A stretch of DNA of 64,000 nucleotides from FEN-1219 sp039933105. Its GTDB lineage: Bacteria > Pseudomonadota > Gammaproteobacteria > Steroidobacterales > Rariloculaceae. Where the stretch lies: positions 55,867 through 119,866 of the forward strand of contig JBDTOT010000007.1 of assembly GCA_039933105.1 (NCBI GenBank), read 5' to 3'. A program made the position numbers and the translations under genes. This document shows positions 1 through 8,631 of this stretch, one piece after another. Positions within the stretch are counted from its first letter, which is position 1. Each line of letters starts with the position of its first letter. A model generated the notes under the pieces. That model searched no databases, was not told where the DNA came from, and was given only the letters and a program-made list of their open reading frames with translations.

Positions 1-1
1 C

Positions 2-22
2 GCGGCGGGAGTGGCTGCATGA
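2..22 (+). CDS. C-terminal end of an upstream gene, probably the 2-oxoacid:ferredoxin oxidoreductase alpha subunit (partial)
   Basis: The frame starting at base 2 encodes A-A-G-V-A-A and then stops at TGA 20-22. That stop overlaps the ATG of the beta-subunit gene in an ATGA junction, which is usual for the alpha-beta pair of this enzyme. Only six codons are visible, so the identity comes from context alone and the coding status is uncertain. Confidence 0.35.
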   Translation, partial: AAGVAA

Positions 23-1074
23 CGTCGATTGCTAAACCGAAGATCGTCCACGCGGGGCTCGCGCGCAATGTGCTCGGACTCACCGTGCGCGACTACGAAG
101 GCGGCATGTCGACGCTTTGCGCCGGTTGTGGCCACGACTCGATCACGGCATCGATCGTTCAGGCGTGTTTCGAGCTCGGCGTTCCGCCGCACGGCGTTGC
201 GAAAATGAGTGGTATCGGCTGCTCGTCGAAGACACCGGCATATTTCTTGAGTGCCTCGCACGGCTTCAACTCCGTGCACGGCCGGATGCCGTCGATCGCG
301 ACCGGCGCCAGCGCGGCGAATCGCGGCTTGTATCTGCTTGGCGTCTCCGGAGACGGCGATTCGCTATCGATAGGCTTGGGCCAGTTCATGCACGCCCTGC
401 GCCGCAATCTCGACATGTTGTACATCATCGAGAACAACGGCGTGTACGGGCTTACGAAGGGCCAATTCTCGGCATCCGCCGATCTTGGTGCGACGAACAA
501 GCGCGGTGAAGAAAACCGTCAGCCGCCGATCGACCCCGTGCAGATGGCGCTGGCGCTCGGCGGCACGTTCGTGGCGCGCAGCTTCTCCGGCGACAAGGAA
601 CAACTCGTTCCGCTGATCAAGGCCGGCATCAGCCATCGCGGTTTCGCACTGCTCGACGTGGTGTCGCCGTGCGTGACGTTCAACGACCACGAGGAGTCGA
701 CGAAAAGTTATGCGCACGCGCGTGAGTTCAATTTGCGCGCGATCCACACAGACTTCGTGCCGCCGGCGGAAGAGATCATCGCGGCCTACGACGAAGGTGA
801 CGTGATGCCGGTGGAGCTGCATGACGGCAGCCGCCTCCTGCTGCGCAAGCTAGCCAAGGACTACGACATCGGCAATCGCGGCGAGGCCATCGAATACCTG
901 CGCATGCGACACCGTTCCGGGGAGATCGTGACGGGCTTGTTGTATATAGACGAGTCCCAGTCCGACCTTCACGGTGCGAATTCCACGATTGAAACGCCCC
1001 TGAGCCAAGTGCCTTACGAGCAGCTCTGCCCCGGGCCGGAAGCGCTTTCGGCGCTGCAGAAACGCTTCCGCTGA
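19..1074 (+). CDS. korB: 2-oxoacid:ferredoxin oxidoreductase, beta subunit (KorB type)
   Basis: This is the thiamine-pyrophosphate subunit of a CoA-acylating 2-oxoacid (2-oxoglutarate or pyruvate) ferredoxin oxidoreductase. It carries CAGCGH at residues 34-39, the TPP/Mg motif GDGD at 111-114 and ENNGVYGLTKGQ at 138-149, all hallmarks of the family. At 351 aa it is a full-length stand-alone beta subunit of the alpha2beta2 type. The gene is coupled by an ATGA overlap to an upstream frame that should be the alpha subunit. The substrate cannot be told from sequence; the 2-oxoglutarate enzyme is the commonest in aerobic proteobacteria and would give low-potential reductant alongside the TCA cycle. 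Confidence 0.93.
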   Translation: MTSIAKPKIVHAGLARNVLGLTVRDYEGGMSTLCAGCGHDSITASIVQACFELGVPPHGVAKMSGIGCSSKTPAYFLSASHGFNSVHGRMPSIATGASAANRGLYLLGVSGDGDSLSIGLGQFMHALRRNLDMLYIIENNGVYGLTKGQFSASADLGATNKRGEENRQPPIDPVQMALALGGTFVARSFSGDKEQLVPLIKAGISHRGFALLDVVSPCVTFNDHEESTKSYAHAREFNLRAIHTDFVPPAEEIIAAYDEGDVMPVELHDGSRLLLRKLAKDYDIGNRGEAIEYLRMRHRSGEIVTGLLYIDESQSDLHGANSTIETPLSQVPYEQLCPGPEALSALQKRFR

Positions 1075-1134
1075 CCTCGCGTTGCCCCGGTCGTGGGCGC
1101 GTTTCAGCGCGCCCCACGCCGACGGCGTCGCAGT

Positions 1135-1149
1135 TGTGACGTAATTCAC
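1135..1149 (+). promoter_or_regulatory. CRP/FNR-family-like operator palindrome
   Basis: TGTGA-N6-TCAC (1135-1139, 1146-1149) matches the core of the CRP/Vfr/Clp consensus on both arms. A nearly repeated GTAATTCAC follows at 1151-1159. The site lies about 60 bases before the start of the coiled-coil gene at 1207, a plausible activator position. Nine fixed bases could occur once in a window this size by chance, so this is only a candidate. Confidence 0.3.
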
Positions 1150-1206
1150 CGTAATTCACGAGTAAAACCGGCACGTTAAGTCCGCTTACGGTAGGGGTGC
1201 GGGCTG

Positions 1207-2097
1207 ATGGCGGACCAAAACTCGATTCAGGACGTGCGTGAACGGCTAACGGGCTTGTTGGCCGATTGGGGCTCGGAGCTTTCGGCTGTGCTCGAAGAGC
1301 TCGAATCGAGACGCGCGCGCGTCGCAGAGCTCGAGGAAGGAGCTGCCGAGCGGAATCATGAGTTTGATTCCGTCAAGCAACGCCTTGACGGGCAACTGAC
1401 GCTAATCGAGGCCCTGCGCGGCGACGCGGAGGAAAGCTCGAAAATGCGCGAAGAGGTTCGCACCCGCGATCTCGAGATCGAGCGCATAGGGTCGGAGCTC
1501 GAGAGCAAGAAGGAGCTCGTGCGCGCGCTGCGGCGCGACGTGGATGGCGTCGACCGAGCGAAGACCGACGCTAAGGCGAAGGATCGGGAGCTCGAGGAGT
1601 TGCGTGCACAGGTGAAGCGCGCCGAGCAGCAGTCTGCCAACGCCATGATGGAGGCCAATGCGCTTCGTGAGGCGGCGAGCCAGCACGCGGAGGAATCCGC
1701 CGAGCTCGAATCGCTGCGCGCGGAACTCGAAGCTCGCAAGACGCTGATCAAGAGTCTGCGCGCGGACCAAGAGCGCGTCGCCTCGTTGCGAACGACCTTG
1801 GATCAGAAGCAGGAAATCATCGGGCAGCTCGAGGCATCGACCAACAAGCACGCAGCCACGATCGCCGAGTTGCGCCGTAGCGCCGAGGCGTGGAAGCGCA
1901 AATACCAGCTGCTCCGTGGTGAGAGCGGCACGGCGACGACCTCGGTCAACTTGCCGACGTTGAGCGATACGGATGTGCGCGTGGTCGAGGAGCTCGACAG
2001 GGATTCCAAGGCCCAGCCTGACGCCACGATCGCGATCGACATGCGTCGTTCGCTGCTTGAGGCACGCCGCACGGTCGCCCAAGGCGGCGAGAAGTAA
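1207..2097 (+). CDS. Cytoplasmic coiled-coil protein of unknown function
   Basis: The 296-aa product is dominated by heptad-rich, Glu/Arg/Ala-rich sequence from about residue 20 to 240, predicting one long coiled coil. It repeats short segments such as ELESKKELVRALRRD, ELEARKTLIKSLRAD and TLDQKQEIIGQLE. There is no signal peptide, membrane segment or recognisable catalytic domain. The C-terminal 60 residues are not coiled coil and contain a TDVRVVEELDRD stretch. It stands alone between korB and prkA with its own leader, which holds a CRP-like palindrome. It could be a scaffold or a kinase substrate for PrkA, but nothing in the sequence proves that. Confidence 0.7.
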   Translation: MADQNSIQDVRERLTGLLADWGSELSAVLEELESRRARVAELEEGAAERNHEFDSVKQRLDGQLTLIEALRGDAEESSKMREEVRTRDLEIERIGSELESKKELVRALRRDVDGVDRAKTDAKAKDRELEELRAQVKRAEQQSANAMMEANALREAASQHAEESAELESLRAELEARKTLIKSLRADQERVASLRTTLDQKQEIIGQLEASTNKHAATIAELRRSAEAWKRKYQLLRGESGTATTSVNLPTLSDTDVRVVEELDRDSKAQPDATIAIDMRRSLLEARRTVAQGGEK

Positions 2098-2425
2098 CTC
2101 TCTACCCCCGTTCTCGCTGAGCTAACAGCTACCCTTGCCGCTTCGAAAGCGCAGCGGCGCTGGCTGTTTTCTACGCGGCGCCGTTCTCTGGCGCTGCGTT
2201 ACCCATTATGTCCAAGAATCCGTCATTATTGTGAATCGTCGCACAGACGATGCCGACCGAAAGATCGAGCCTGGCCTCGAGACAATTTGACGGAACATAG
2301 ACCAGCATGTTGCGTCCAATCTATTTGCTGGGAACACGAATTCAGGAGGGCGCTACGACGGGCAGATAAAACAATAACAACACGCCGCACGTCTCGTGCC
2401 GATACACAACAAGGTAGGGGAAGTG
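2098..2425 (+). other. Leader region of the prkA operon, no gene seen
   Basis: This 328-base gap holds no convincing coding sequence. A short hairpin-capable stretch follows the coiled-coil gene (AGCGC...GCGCT near 2150), and an inverted repeat ATCGTC-N5-GACGAT lies at 2235-2251 that could be an operator. The end is A/T-richer than the genes around it, as expected of a promoter region. I could not place a confident -10/-35 or -12/-24 pair. Confidence 0.4.
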
Positions 2426-4417
2426 ATGACTACGTTATCCGAGTCTACCGTTCATTTCGAAATGTCCGACCGGGACACGGCACAGCGCGGTTCATTCATC
2501 GACGACCTGACTGCTTTCGCGAGTCAGCATCAAGCGCAACACTGGCGCGGCACCTTCGCCGAATTCCTGCACGACATCCTGCCGCCCGATCCGTCGAAGC
2601 TGACGCGGTCTTCGCATCAATACATCTACGACATGCTGTGCGCCTATCGCGACGCGCAGCCGCATGACTCCAGAGCGAGCGATGCTACGAGCTCGCCGAA
2701 GGCGCTGTTCGCCGGCGAGCTGTTTGGCATCGACTCCGCGCTCGAGCGTGTCATCGACTACTTCAAGGCAGCCGCTGCAGGATCCGACGTAGGTCGGCGG
2801 CTATTGCTGCTGCTCGGGCCACCGTCGGGGGGTAAATCCTCGCTCGTGATTCTGCTGAAGCGCGGGCTCGAGGAGTACAGCCACACCGACGACGGCGCGC
2901 TGTATGCACTGCAGGGCTCGCCACTGCACGAATCGCCGCTGAATCTCGTGCCCACGAGCTTGCGGCCGCGTTTTCGCGAGGCCTACGGCGTCGACATCCA
3001 GGGCGAATTGTCCCCCTATGCCCGCGCCCGGCTCGATGACGAGTACGAGGGCGACTTCATGCGCTTTCCAGTCGAGCGCGTGTTCCTTTCCGAAGCCGCG
3101 CGTGTGGGTGTCGGCACGTACGCGCCGCACGACCCGACGACGGCGGACATCGCCGACTTGGTCGGTTCTGTGGATCTCTCGAAGGTCGCGGAAATCGGCG
3201 ACGAAGGCGATCCGCGCGCTTGGTCGTGGTCCGGCGCCGTGTATGCGGCGAGCCGCGGTGTACTCGAGATGATCGAGATTCTCAAGGTCAAGCGCGAGTT
3301 TCTGTACCTACTACTTACTTTGACTCAAGAGAAGAACGTCAAGGTGTCGCGATTCCCACTGATACACCTCGACGAGACGATCGTCGCGCACACCAATCTC
3401 GCCGAGTTCAACAAGTTCCTTCAGGAAAAGGAGAATGAGGCGCTGCTGGATCGAATGGTGATCATCAAGGTGCCCTACACCCTGTCGTTTCGCGAGGAAG
3501 CGCGGATCTACCGCAAGCTGGTTTCGAGCGCGCCCGCGTTTCGCAAGGTGCACTTCGATCCGCATGTGCTCGATCTCGCCGCCGCCTTCTCGATTCTCAC
3601 GCGCCTGCAGAAAGCACAGCGCGAAGGTCTGGATCTGACGAAAAAGCTCAAGCTCTATGCCAGCGAAGACGTTGAGGGCTTCACCGCCGCAGACGTGCCG
3701 CGAATTCATGCAGAGTCGACGGACGAGGGTCTCACCGGTGTCAGCCCGCGGTTCGTGATCAATGCGATCAGCAATGCGATCACGCGTAACAACGTCGCGA
3801 GCCTCACGAGCATGGAGATGCTGCTGGCGTTGAAGGACGCCATCGAGACTGACGCCCGCATGGACGTCGCCCGCAAGAAACAGTGGATCGAATTCCTCGT
3901 GCTCGCGCGCAAGGATTTCTACAACCGCTGGGTCAAGGAGGACGTGCATCGTGCGCTGTTCGCCTCGTTCCAGGAAGAAGCGCAGCAGTTGCTAGAGAAG
4001 TATTTGGACGAGATCGAGGCGTCGCTCGACAAACGCGAGGTCGAGGACCCCATCACCGGCGAGTCGCGGCCGCCCGATGAGCGCTTCCTGCGGTCGGTGG
4101 AAGAAAAGATAAAAATCTCCGAGTCCGGCAAGGTGTCGTTCCGCCAGGAAGTCGTGCGCAAGGCCATGGTCGCGTTCAAGGCCGGCGAGAAGTTCACGCT
4201 CGACAACCATTCGCGCCTGCACGAGGCCATTGAGCAGTATCTGTTTGAGGAGCGGCGCGACGTGCTGCGGCTCGTGACATCGCGCTCGCGGCCCGATGAC
4301 GAGGCGGAACAGAAGATTTCTGCCGTGCAGGAGCGACTGATTCGAGAGTACGGCTACGACGCGCACAGCGCGAAGGAAGCGCTGAACTACGTGACCACAC
4401 TCCTATCCCAGGAATAG
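2426..4417 (+). CDS. prkA: PrkA family serine protein kinase / AAA+ protein
   Basis: This AAA+-type Ser/Thr kinase, also reported as a protease in Bacillus, acts in stationary-phase and nutrient-stress responses (E. coli homologue YeaG). A Walker A loop, GPPSGGKSS, lies at residues 131-139, followed by the PrkA AAA core and the long C-terminal PrkA domain. The frame extends up to a GTG at 2396, but the ATG at 2426 is preceded by a purine-rich GGTAGGGG and gives 663 aa, close to the family's usual 640-650, so I use it. It heads the conserved trio prkA - DUF444 - spoVR, with only 34 bases to the next gene. Confidence 0.93.
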   Translation: MTTLSESTVHFEMSDRDTAQRGSFIDDLTAFASQHQAQHWRGTFAEFLHDILPPDPSKLTRSSHQYIYDMLCAYRDAQPHDSRASDATSSPKALFAGELFGIDSALERVIDYFKAAAAGSDVGRRLLLLLGPPSGGKSSLVILLKRGLEEYSHTDDGALYALQGSPLHESPLNLVPTSLRPRFREAYGVDIQGELSPYARARLDDEYEGDFMRFPVERVFLSEAARVGVGTYAPHDPTTADIADLVGSVDLSKVAEIGDEGDPRAWSWSGAVYAASRGVLEMIEILKVKREFLYLLLTLTQEKNVKVSRFPLIHLDETIVAHTNLAEFNKFLQEKENEALLDRMVIIKVPYTLSFREEARIYRKLVSSAPAFRKVHFDPHVLDLAAAFSILTRLQKAQREGLDLTKKLKLYASEDVEGFTAADVPRIHAESTDEGLTGVSPRFVINAISNAITRNNVASLTSMEMLLALKDAIETDARMDVARKKQWIEFLVLARKDFYNRWVKEDVHRALFASFQEEAQQLLEKYLDEIEASLDKREVEDPITGESRPPDERFLRSVEEKIKISESGKVSFRQEVVRKAMVAFKAGEKFTLDNHSRLHEAIEQYLFEERRDVLRLVTSRSRPDDEAEQKISAVQERLIREYGYDAHSAKEALNYVTTLLSQE

Positions 4418-4451
4418 CGAGCGCAACGGAAGCGCTCGAGAGGCGGCACAC

Positions 4452-5615
4452 ATGGCAGGACCGTCGGGATTCGTCGATCGTCCGGGTACGGGCCGCCAGT
4501 GGTATGACCTGTTTTCACGCGGCGCACGTGACTGGCTGCGGCACAACGACAAGGTGCGCGCCGCAGTCCGCGAGAAGCTGCCGGAGCTGATCGCCGGCAG
4601 CGAGCTGCTACCGCGAGCCGACAGCACTGTCCAAGTGCCGGTGCGCTTTCTCGAACACGCGCGTCTGAAGTTGCGCCATCCCCAGCAGAGCGAAGGCGTG
4701 GGACAAGGCGACGCCAAGCCCGGCGACCGCGTGCCCGCGCCGACGGATCCGGGCGCAAGCAAAGGCGCGGGCGGTAACGATGACGGCAGTTTCGAGTTCG
4801 TGCTCGAGCTGAAGATCGACGACATTGTCGACTGGCTCTGGGAAGAGCTGAAGCTTCCGAACCTGAAGGTCAAACACGGCGCCGTGCGCGACGACGACTA
4901 CACTCGCGAAGGCTGGAGCCGGCGCGGTGTGCGCTCGCGGCTCGACCGTCGGCGCTCGTTGAAGGAAGCCATCAAGCGTCGTGCCGTGCAGGACGATGGC
5001 CCTTCGTTCACGAATGACGATCTGCGCTACCGGCAGCTCGCAATCCGCCGGCGGCCCGCTACCGAAGCCGTCGTGTACTTCGCGATGGACGTATCGTCCA
5101 GCATGAGCGAGCGCGAGCGGCAGCTCGCAAAGACATTTTTTTTCTGGGTTGTGCAGGGGCTCCGCCGCCAATACCAGCACATCGAGCCCGTGTTCGTGGC
5201 GCACACGGTCGAGGCCTGGGAGTTTCCGGAAGGCGAATTCTTTGAGGTCACGGGCAGCGGTGGCACCGTGGCTTCGACGGCGTTTCGCAAGATCCTCGAC
5301 ATCTCGGCGGAACGTTTCGATCCCAGCCGGTTCAACAGCTACGTGTTCTACGCATCTGACGGTGCGAACTTCCAGAACGATCGCGAGCCTTGCGCTGCCG
5401 CGCTGTCGGAGCTCGGCAAGTTTGCTAACTACATTGGCTACGTCGAGACGACCGCGGAGCAGCATCAGCCGCCGCTCGGCACCGAAACCGCCGTGCTGTT
5501 CGAGCAGCTGGAAGCGGAAACGGGCGCTGCGGGCAAATATGCACTGACGTCTCCCGACTCCGTGTGGAACGCGATCCGTGCGTTCTTCGCTCGCCCCGCC
5601 GAGGCGGCTGCCTAA
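4452..5615 (+). CDS. yeaH: DUF444 family protein (YeaH/YhbH)
   Basis: The 387-aa DUF444 protein is the regular partner of PrkA. The N-terminal half is charged and Gly/Pro-rich with a low-complexity linker near residues 85-115. The C-terminal half is a von Willebrand A-like fold with a MIDAS-type DVSSSMS motif around residues 216-222 and a later ASDGANF segment. The family is needed with YeaG/PrkA for survival under sustained nitrogen starvation in E. coli; the biochemical role is unsettled. GAGAGG precedes the ATG. SpoVR begins one base after the stop, so the genes are certainly co-transcribed. Confidence 0.92.
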   Translation: MAGPSGFVDRPGTGRQWYDLFSRGARDWLRHNDKVRAAVREKLPELIAGSELLPRADSTVQVPVRFLEHARLKLRHPQQSEGVGQGDAKPGDRVPAPTDPGASKGAGGNDDGSFEFVLELKIDDIVDWLWEELKLPNLKVKHGAVRDDDYTREGWSRRGVRSRLDRRRSLKEAIKRRAVQDDGPSFTNDDLRYRQLAIRRRPATEAVVYFAMDVSSSMSERERQLAKTFFFWVVQGLRRQYQHIEPVFVAHTVEAWEFPEGEFFEVTGSGGTVASTAFRKILDISAERFDPSRFNSYVFYASDGANFQNDREPCAAALSELGKFANYIGYVETTAEQHQPPLGTETAVLFEQLEAETGAAGKYALTSPDSVWNAIRAFFARPAEAAA

Positions 5616-5616
5616 C

Positions 5617-6990
5617 ATGCAGGGCGGCGCGCTGCACGGCTACGCGGTCCGCCTCGAGGCACTCGCCCGCGAGCACGGCCTCGACTTTTACCCCGTGCAG
5701 TTCGAGGAAGTGCCGTCGAGCTTCATGATGGAGATCGCGGTGTATGGGCTGCCCGTGCGGATGCCGCACTGGTCTTTCGGGTTGCGCTATATCCACCAGC
5801 TCGTGCAGCACCGCATGGGCCATTCGCGGCTGTTCGAGGTTGTGTTTCCGGGAAATCCCGGCCGCGCCTATCTCGCCGGTAACAATTCGCTGCAGGAGAA
5901 CACGCTCGTCACCGCGCACGTGCTCGGTCATGCGGACTTCTCGAAGTGCAACTCGCTGTTCACGCGCAGCCAGGAGCAGGTGGGCTACAGGATCGTCGAG
6001 CAAGCCGCGACGCACGCGCGCCAGATCGGCACTGCGATCGAGCAGCACGGGCAGACGCGCGTAGAGAAGGTGCTCGACGCGGCGCTCGCGCTCGAGGCGC
6101 ATATCGATCCGTTCCAGTCGCTGCGCCGGCAGCGCTATCCCGAGTACCTCGAGCACGCGCGCGCGCCGCGCACGGACAACTTTCACACGCGGTTCGACAA
6201 CCTGCCCGGCGGCCCCGTGACGGTCGAGGCCCCGCTCGAGCGCAAACGCGCCAATGTGCCGGCCGCGCCGGAGCGCGACCTGCTCTGGTTCATCGCGGAA
6301 TACGCCCCGGAGCTCGAGGAGTGGGAACGCGACATCTTTCGCGCCGTGCGCGAGGAGTCGTTCTATTTCTACCCGGTGTTCGCGTGCCAGCTCATGAACG
6401 AGGGCTGGGCGTCGTATTGGCACGCGCGCCTGCTGCGCGAGGCCGATTTTCTGCCGCAAAACGAATACTTGGATGCCTTGAAGACGCACTCGGATGTCGT
6501 TCGTCCACATGCCGCAGAGCAGCAAGCAGCGCTGTCGGTCAACCCGTATCACTTGGGCTTCGCGATCTGGGAGTCGATCGTCGCGGAGCACGGTATCGAG
6601 CGCGCGTTTCAAATTCGCGCGGAGGACGACGACTTCAGCTTCGTTCGCAATCACCTGACGGCCGAGCTCGCGGAGGAGCTGAAGCTGTTCCGCTACGAAC
6701 GCTCGAACGACGGCGCGTTACGTGTGCTCGATCATGACATTCACGCGCTGCGCGAAACGGTGTTGGCGCCGAAGTACAATTTTGGCGTGCCGGCCGTGCT
6801 CGCGACGCGCGTGGGCCAGGACGGCGCTCTGACGCTCGCTCATGAGCACGCGACCGACGGCCGCGGGCTCGATCTCGGCCGTGCCGAGCGCGTGCTCGAT
6901 TATCTGCACGAGGTTTGGCGTCGTCCCGTCCACCTCGAGACCGTCGACGCGGCAGGGCAGCCGAAGACGTTGTCTTGCGCGGCGCGTTGA
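5617..6990 (+). CDS. spoVR: SpoVR family protein
   Basis: The 457-aa SpoVR-like protein (E. coli YcgB) completes the prkA-yeaH-spoVR trio. Family features include the N-terminal GLDFYPVQFEEVP segment and the PHWSFGLRY segment, the GNNSLQENTLVTAHVLGHADF block, a central NEGWASYWHARL motif, and YHLGFAIWESI in the C-terminal third. The open frame runs upstream to a GTG inside DUF444, but the ATG at 5617, one base past that gene's stop, matches the family N-terminus. The conserved His/Glu residues (HVLGH, NEGWASYWH) resemble a metal site, but no activity is established. Confidence 0.93.
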   Translation: MQGGALHGYAVRLEALAREHGLDFYPVQFEEVPSSFMMEIAVYGLPVRMPHWSFGLRYIHQLVQHRMGHSRLFEVVFPGNPGRAYLAGNNSLQENTLVTAHVLGHADFSKCNSLFTRSQEQVGYRIVEQAATHARQIGTAIEQHGQTRVEKVLDAALALEAHIDPFQSLRRQRYPEYLEHARAPRTDNFHTRFDNLPGGPVTVEAPLERKRANVPAAPERDLLWFIAEYAPELEEWERDIFRAVREESFYFYPVFACQLMNEGWASYWHARLLREADFLPQNEYLDALKTHSDVVRPHAAEQQAALSVNPYHLGFAIWESIVAEHGIERAFQIRAEDDDFSFVRNHLTAELAEELKLFRYERSNDGALRVLDHDIHALRETVLAPKYNFGVPAVLATRVGQDGALTLAHEHATDGRGLDLGRAERVLDYLHEVWRRPVHLETVDAAGQPKTLSCAAR

Positions 6991-6998
6991 ATGCCGCT

Positions 6999-8192
6999 TT
7001 AGTTTCCCGGAGGGCGAGGCTCCAGTCGTTGGCTGGCTCCGGTGGACGCGCCGATCGCCGTCCACGCCAACCACACGAACAGCAACAGGCACGCGAAGGG
7101 TTTCGCCATCGCGAGCGCCGTGTGCGGGAAGGCGCGTTGCAGCGTGTGACTCAACAACATCATCCAGGCCAGTGCGCTGAAAAAGCCGAGCAGATCGCGG
7201 TCGCGAGTGTGCCAGGCCATCGCCGCCGCGAGACCAATGATAGGTGCCAGCATCGCGAACGTGTTGCGCTCGGTGGCCGTGCCGAACAGCAAGATGTAAC
7301 AGGTGGCGAGCCCATAAAGAGTCAGCGCGGCGCCCACGGCGGGAGCGCGTTGTCGCGCGCGCCAGCTTAGGAATAGGACGAGCACGGCCGTGGCACCCGT
7401 GATGATCATCTGCTCGGCGTTCGTCGTAACCCAGCCGAGCTTCTCGAGCAGCCCGAAGAGGTGTTGCCACTCGTAGAGCTGATGCGACCGCGTCTCCAGC
7501 ATGGCGGGCACGTCCGCGTATTGCCGCAGCACATAGTCGGTGTGCTGAAACAGGAACGGCAAGAGAGCGAACAGAGCGACAGCGATCGTGGTGCGCCACA
7601 TCACCCGCGGATAGATCGCGACGACCAGCAGGGCCAGCACGAGAGCCAAGGGCTTCAACGCCACGGCCAGCGCCACGAGAATCGCCGCTCGCCACAGCGC
7701 TCCGCTCTCGACATCCGCGACCGCAGCCATCATCAGGCCCGACATCGCGAGAGTCAGCTGACCGTAGCGCGCGGCGCTCGCGCTCAAGATCACCGTGACG
7801 ACCGTCGCGATGAAGAACCGCGCGTGCGGGATCGGCTGCGCGCCGCAACTACTGATTCCAAAGAGACCGAACGCAAACACGCCGATGTTTGCGATGCGCC
7901 AGATTGCGCCCTCGAGCCCGAACGGCAGCCAGCTGAACGCGGCGAAGAGTAGAGCTGAGGGCGGGAAATAGTTGAAGCGAAACTGCGCGGGATACAGGTC
8001 TTCGCCGTGCACCCAGCGTAGTCCGGCGTCGCGGTAGACGCTGAAGACGTTCTCGATCGAATCGGCGCTGTCGATTCTTGCGATCAGCACCAAAAGCGCG
8101 AAACACGCCCACACTACCCAGCCGCGGCCATCGGCGCCGAGCCGTTCTTCCAGAGCGTGCGCGCGACGAGCAATGGCCTCGCCAACGAGCAT
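6999..8192 (-). CDS. GT87/DUF2029-type polytopic membrane glycosyltransferase
   Basis: The 397-aa protein is almost entirely hydrophobic helices, about ten to eleven. It carries the family's early YRDAGLRWVHGEDLYP segment (near residues 53-68) with the acidic residue in the first extracytoplasmic loop, followed by FNYFPPSALLFAAFSWLPF. DUF2029/GT87 enzymes use polyprenyl-phosphate mannose or similar lipid-linked sugar donors; the acceptor here is unknown. It is convergent with spoVR, with only eight bases between the stops, and no sugar-pathway partner is adjacent. Confidence 0.8.
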   Translation of the reverse strand: MLVGEAIARRAHALEERLGADGRGWVVWACFALLVLIARIDSADSIENVFSVYRDAGLRWVHGEDLYPAQFRFNYFPPSALLFAAFSWLPFGLEGAIWRIANIGVFAFGLFGISSCGAQPIPHARFFIATVVTVILSASAARYGQLTLAMSGLMMAAVADVESGALWRAAILVALAVALKPLALVLALLVVAIYPRVMWRTTIAVALFALLPFLFQHTDYVLRQYADVPAMLETRSHQLYEWQHLFGLLEKLGWVTTNAEQMIITGATAVLVLFLSWRARQRAPAVGAALTLYGLATCYILLFGTATERNTFAMLAPIIGLAAAMAWHTRDRDLLGFFSALAWMMLLSHTLQRAFPHTALAMAKPFACLLLFVWLAWTAIGASTGASQRLEPRPPGN

Positions 8193-8317
8193 TCCCGATC
8201 TCCCCGATTTACGAGCCCGGTGAGTACATTCGCCGTTCCGTACATAGCGGTTGGGTCGAACGTCTTCACACTTCTTATGAAAATAGTGTACGTCGACAAA
8301 GAGCTTTGGAACAGCCC

Positions 8318-8629
8318 TTATTTCTTGAACAACGTGTCGAGTTGCGAGCGGGCAGCCTGCTCGGCGGTCTGCTCGGCGGTCTGCTCGGCCGGATCGTACG
8401 CGCGCGAGTTCGGTTTGAAGTAGTCGCAGAAGTTGGCGCCCTTCTTGTCGCGCACTTCAATCGCGTCTTCTTCGCTGCAGCCTTTCGGCTTGCGCGGTGC
8501 GTAGCGCTCGCACATGCGGCACACGTGCAGGTGCACGTGGCAGCTAGGGCACTCGTCGAGCCGTGCTAGGGGCAGCGTCAGCGCGGCCAGCGACGTGCCA
8601 CAGCGGTAGCAACGGAGGTCGTGCGCCAT
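8318..8629 (-). CDS. Small zinc-ribbon protein
   Basis: The 103-aa protein has CxxC pairs at C7/C10 and C27/C30 and further cysteines at C37, C40 and C51, typical of two zinc ribbons. The frame opens further upstream, but that part overlaps the methyltransferase gene and looks like read-through. The ATG at 8629 lies two bases after the upstream stop and gives a sensible N-terminus, MAHDLRCYRC. Near the C-terminus is a repeated A-E-Q-T tetrapeptide, encoded by a 12-bp tandem DNA repeat. It is probably co-transcribed with the methyltransferase; function unknown. Confidence 0.72.
   Translation of the reverse strand: MAHDLRCYRCGTSLAALTLPLARLDECPSCHVHLHVCRMCERYAPRKPKGCSEEDAIEVRDKKGANFCDYFKPNSRAYDPAEQTAEQTAEQAARSQLDTLFKK
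8357..8389 (-). repeat. 12-bp tandem repeat inside the zinc-ribbon gene
   Basis: Two full copies of CTGCTCGGCGGT plus a 9-base third copy sit head to tail and encode AEQTAEQTAEQ. The length is a multiple of three, so copy-number changes would keep the frame. Confidence 0.85.
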
Positions 8630-8631
8630 GC

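Noticed and set aside
2287..2667. 126-aa open frame upstream of prkA
   Set aside because: It overlaps the prkA N-terminus in another frame and shows no protein-like signature; the prkA frame has Walker and PrkA motifs.
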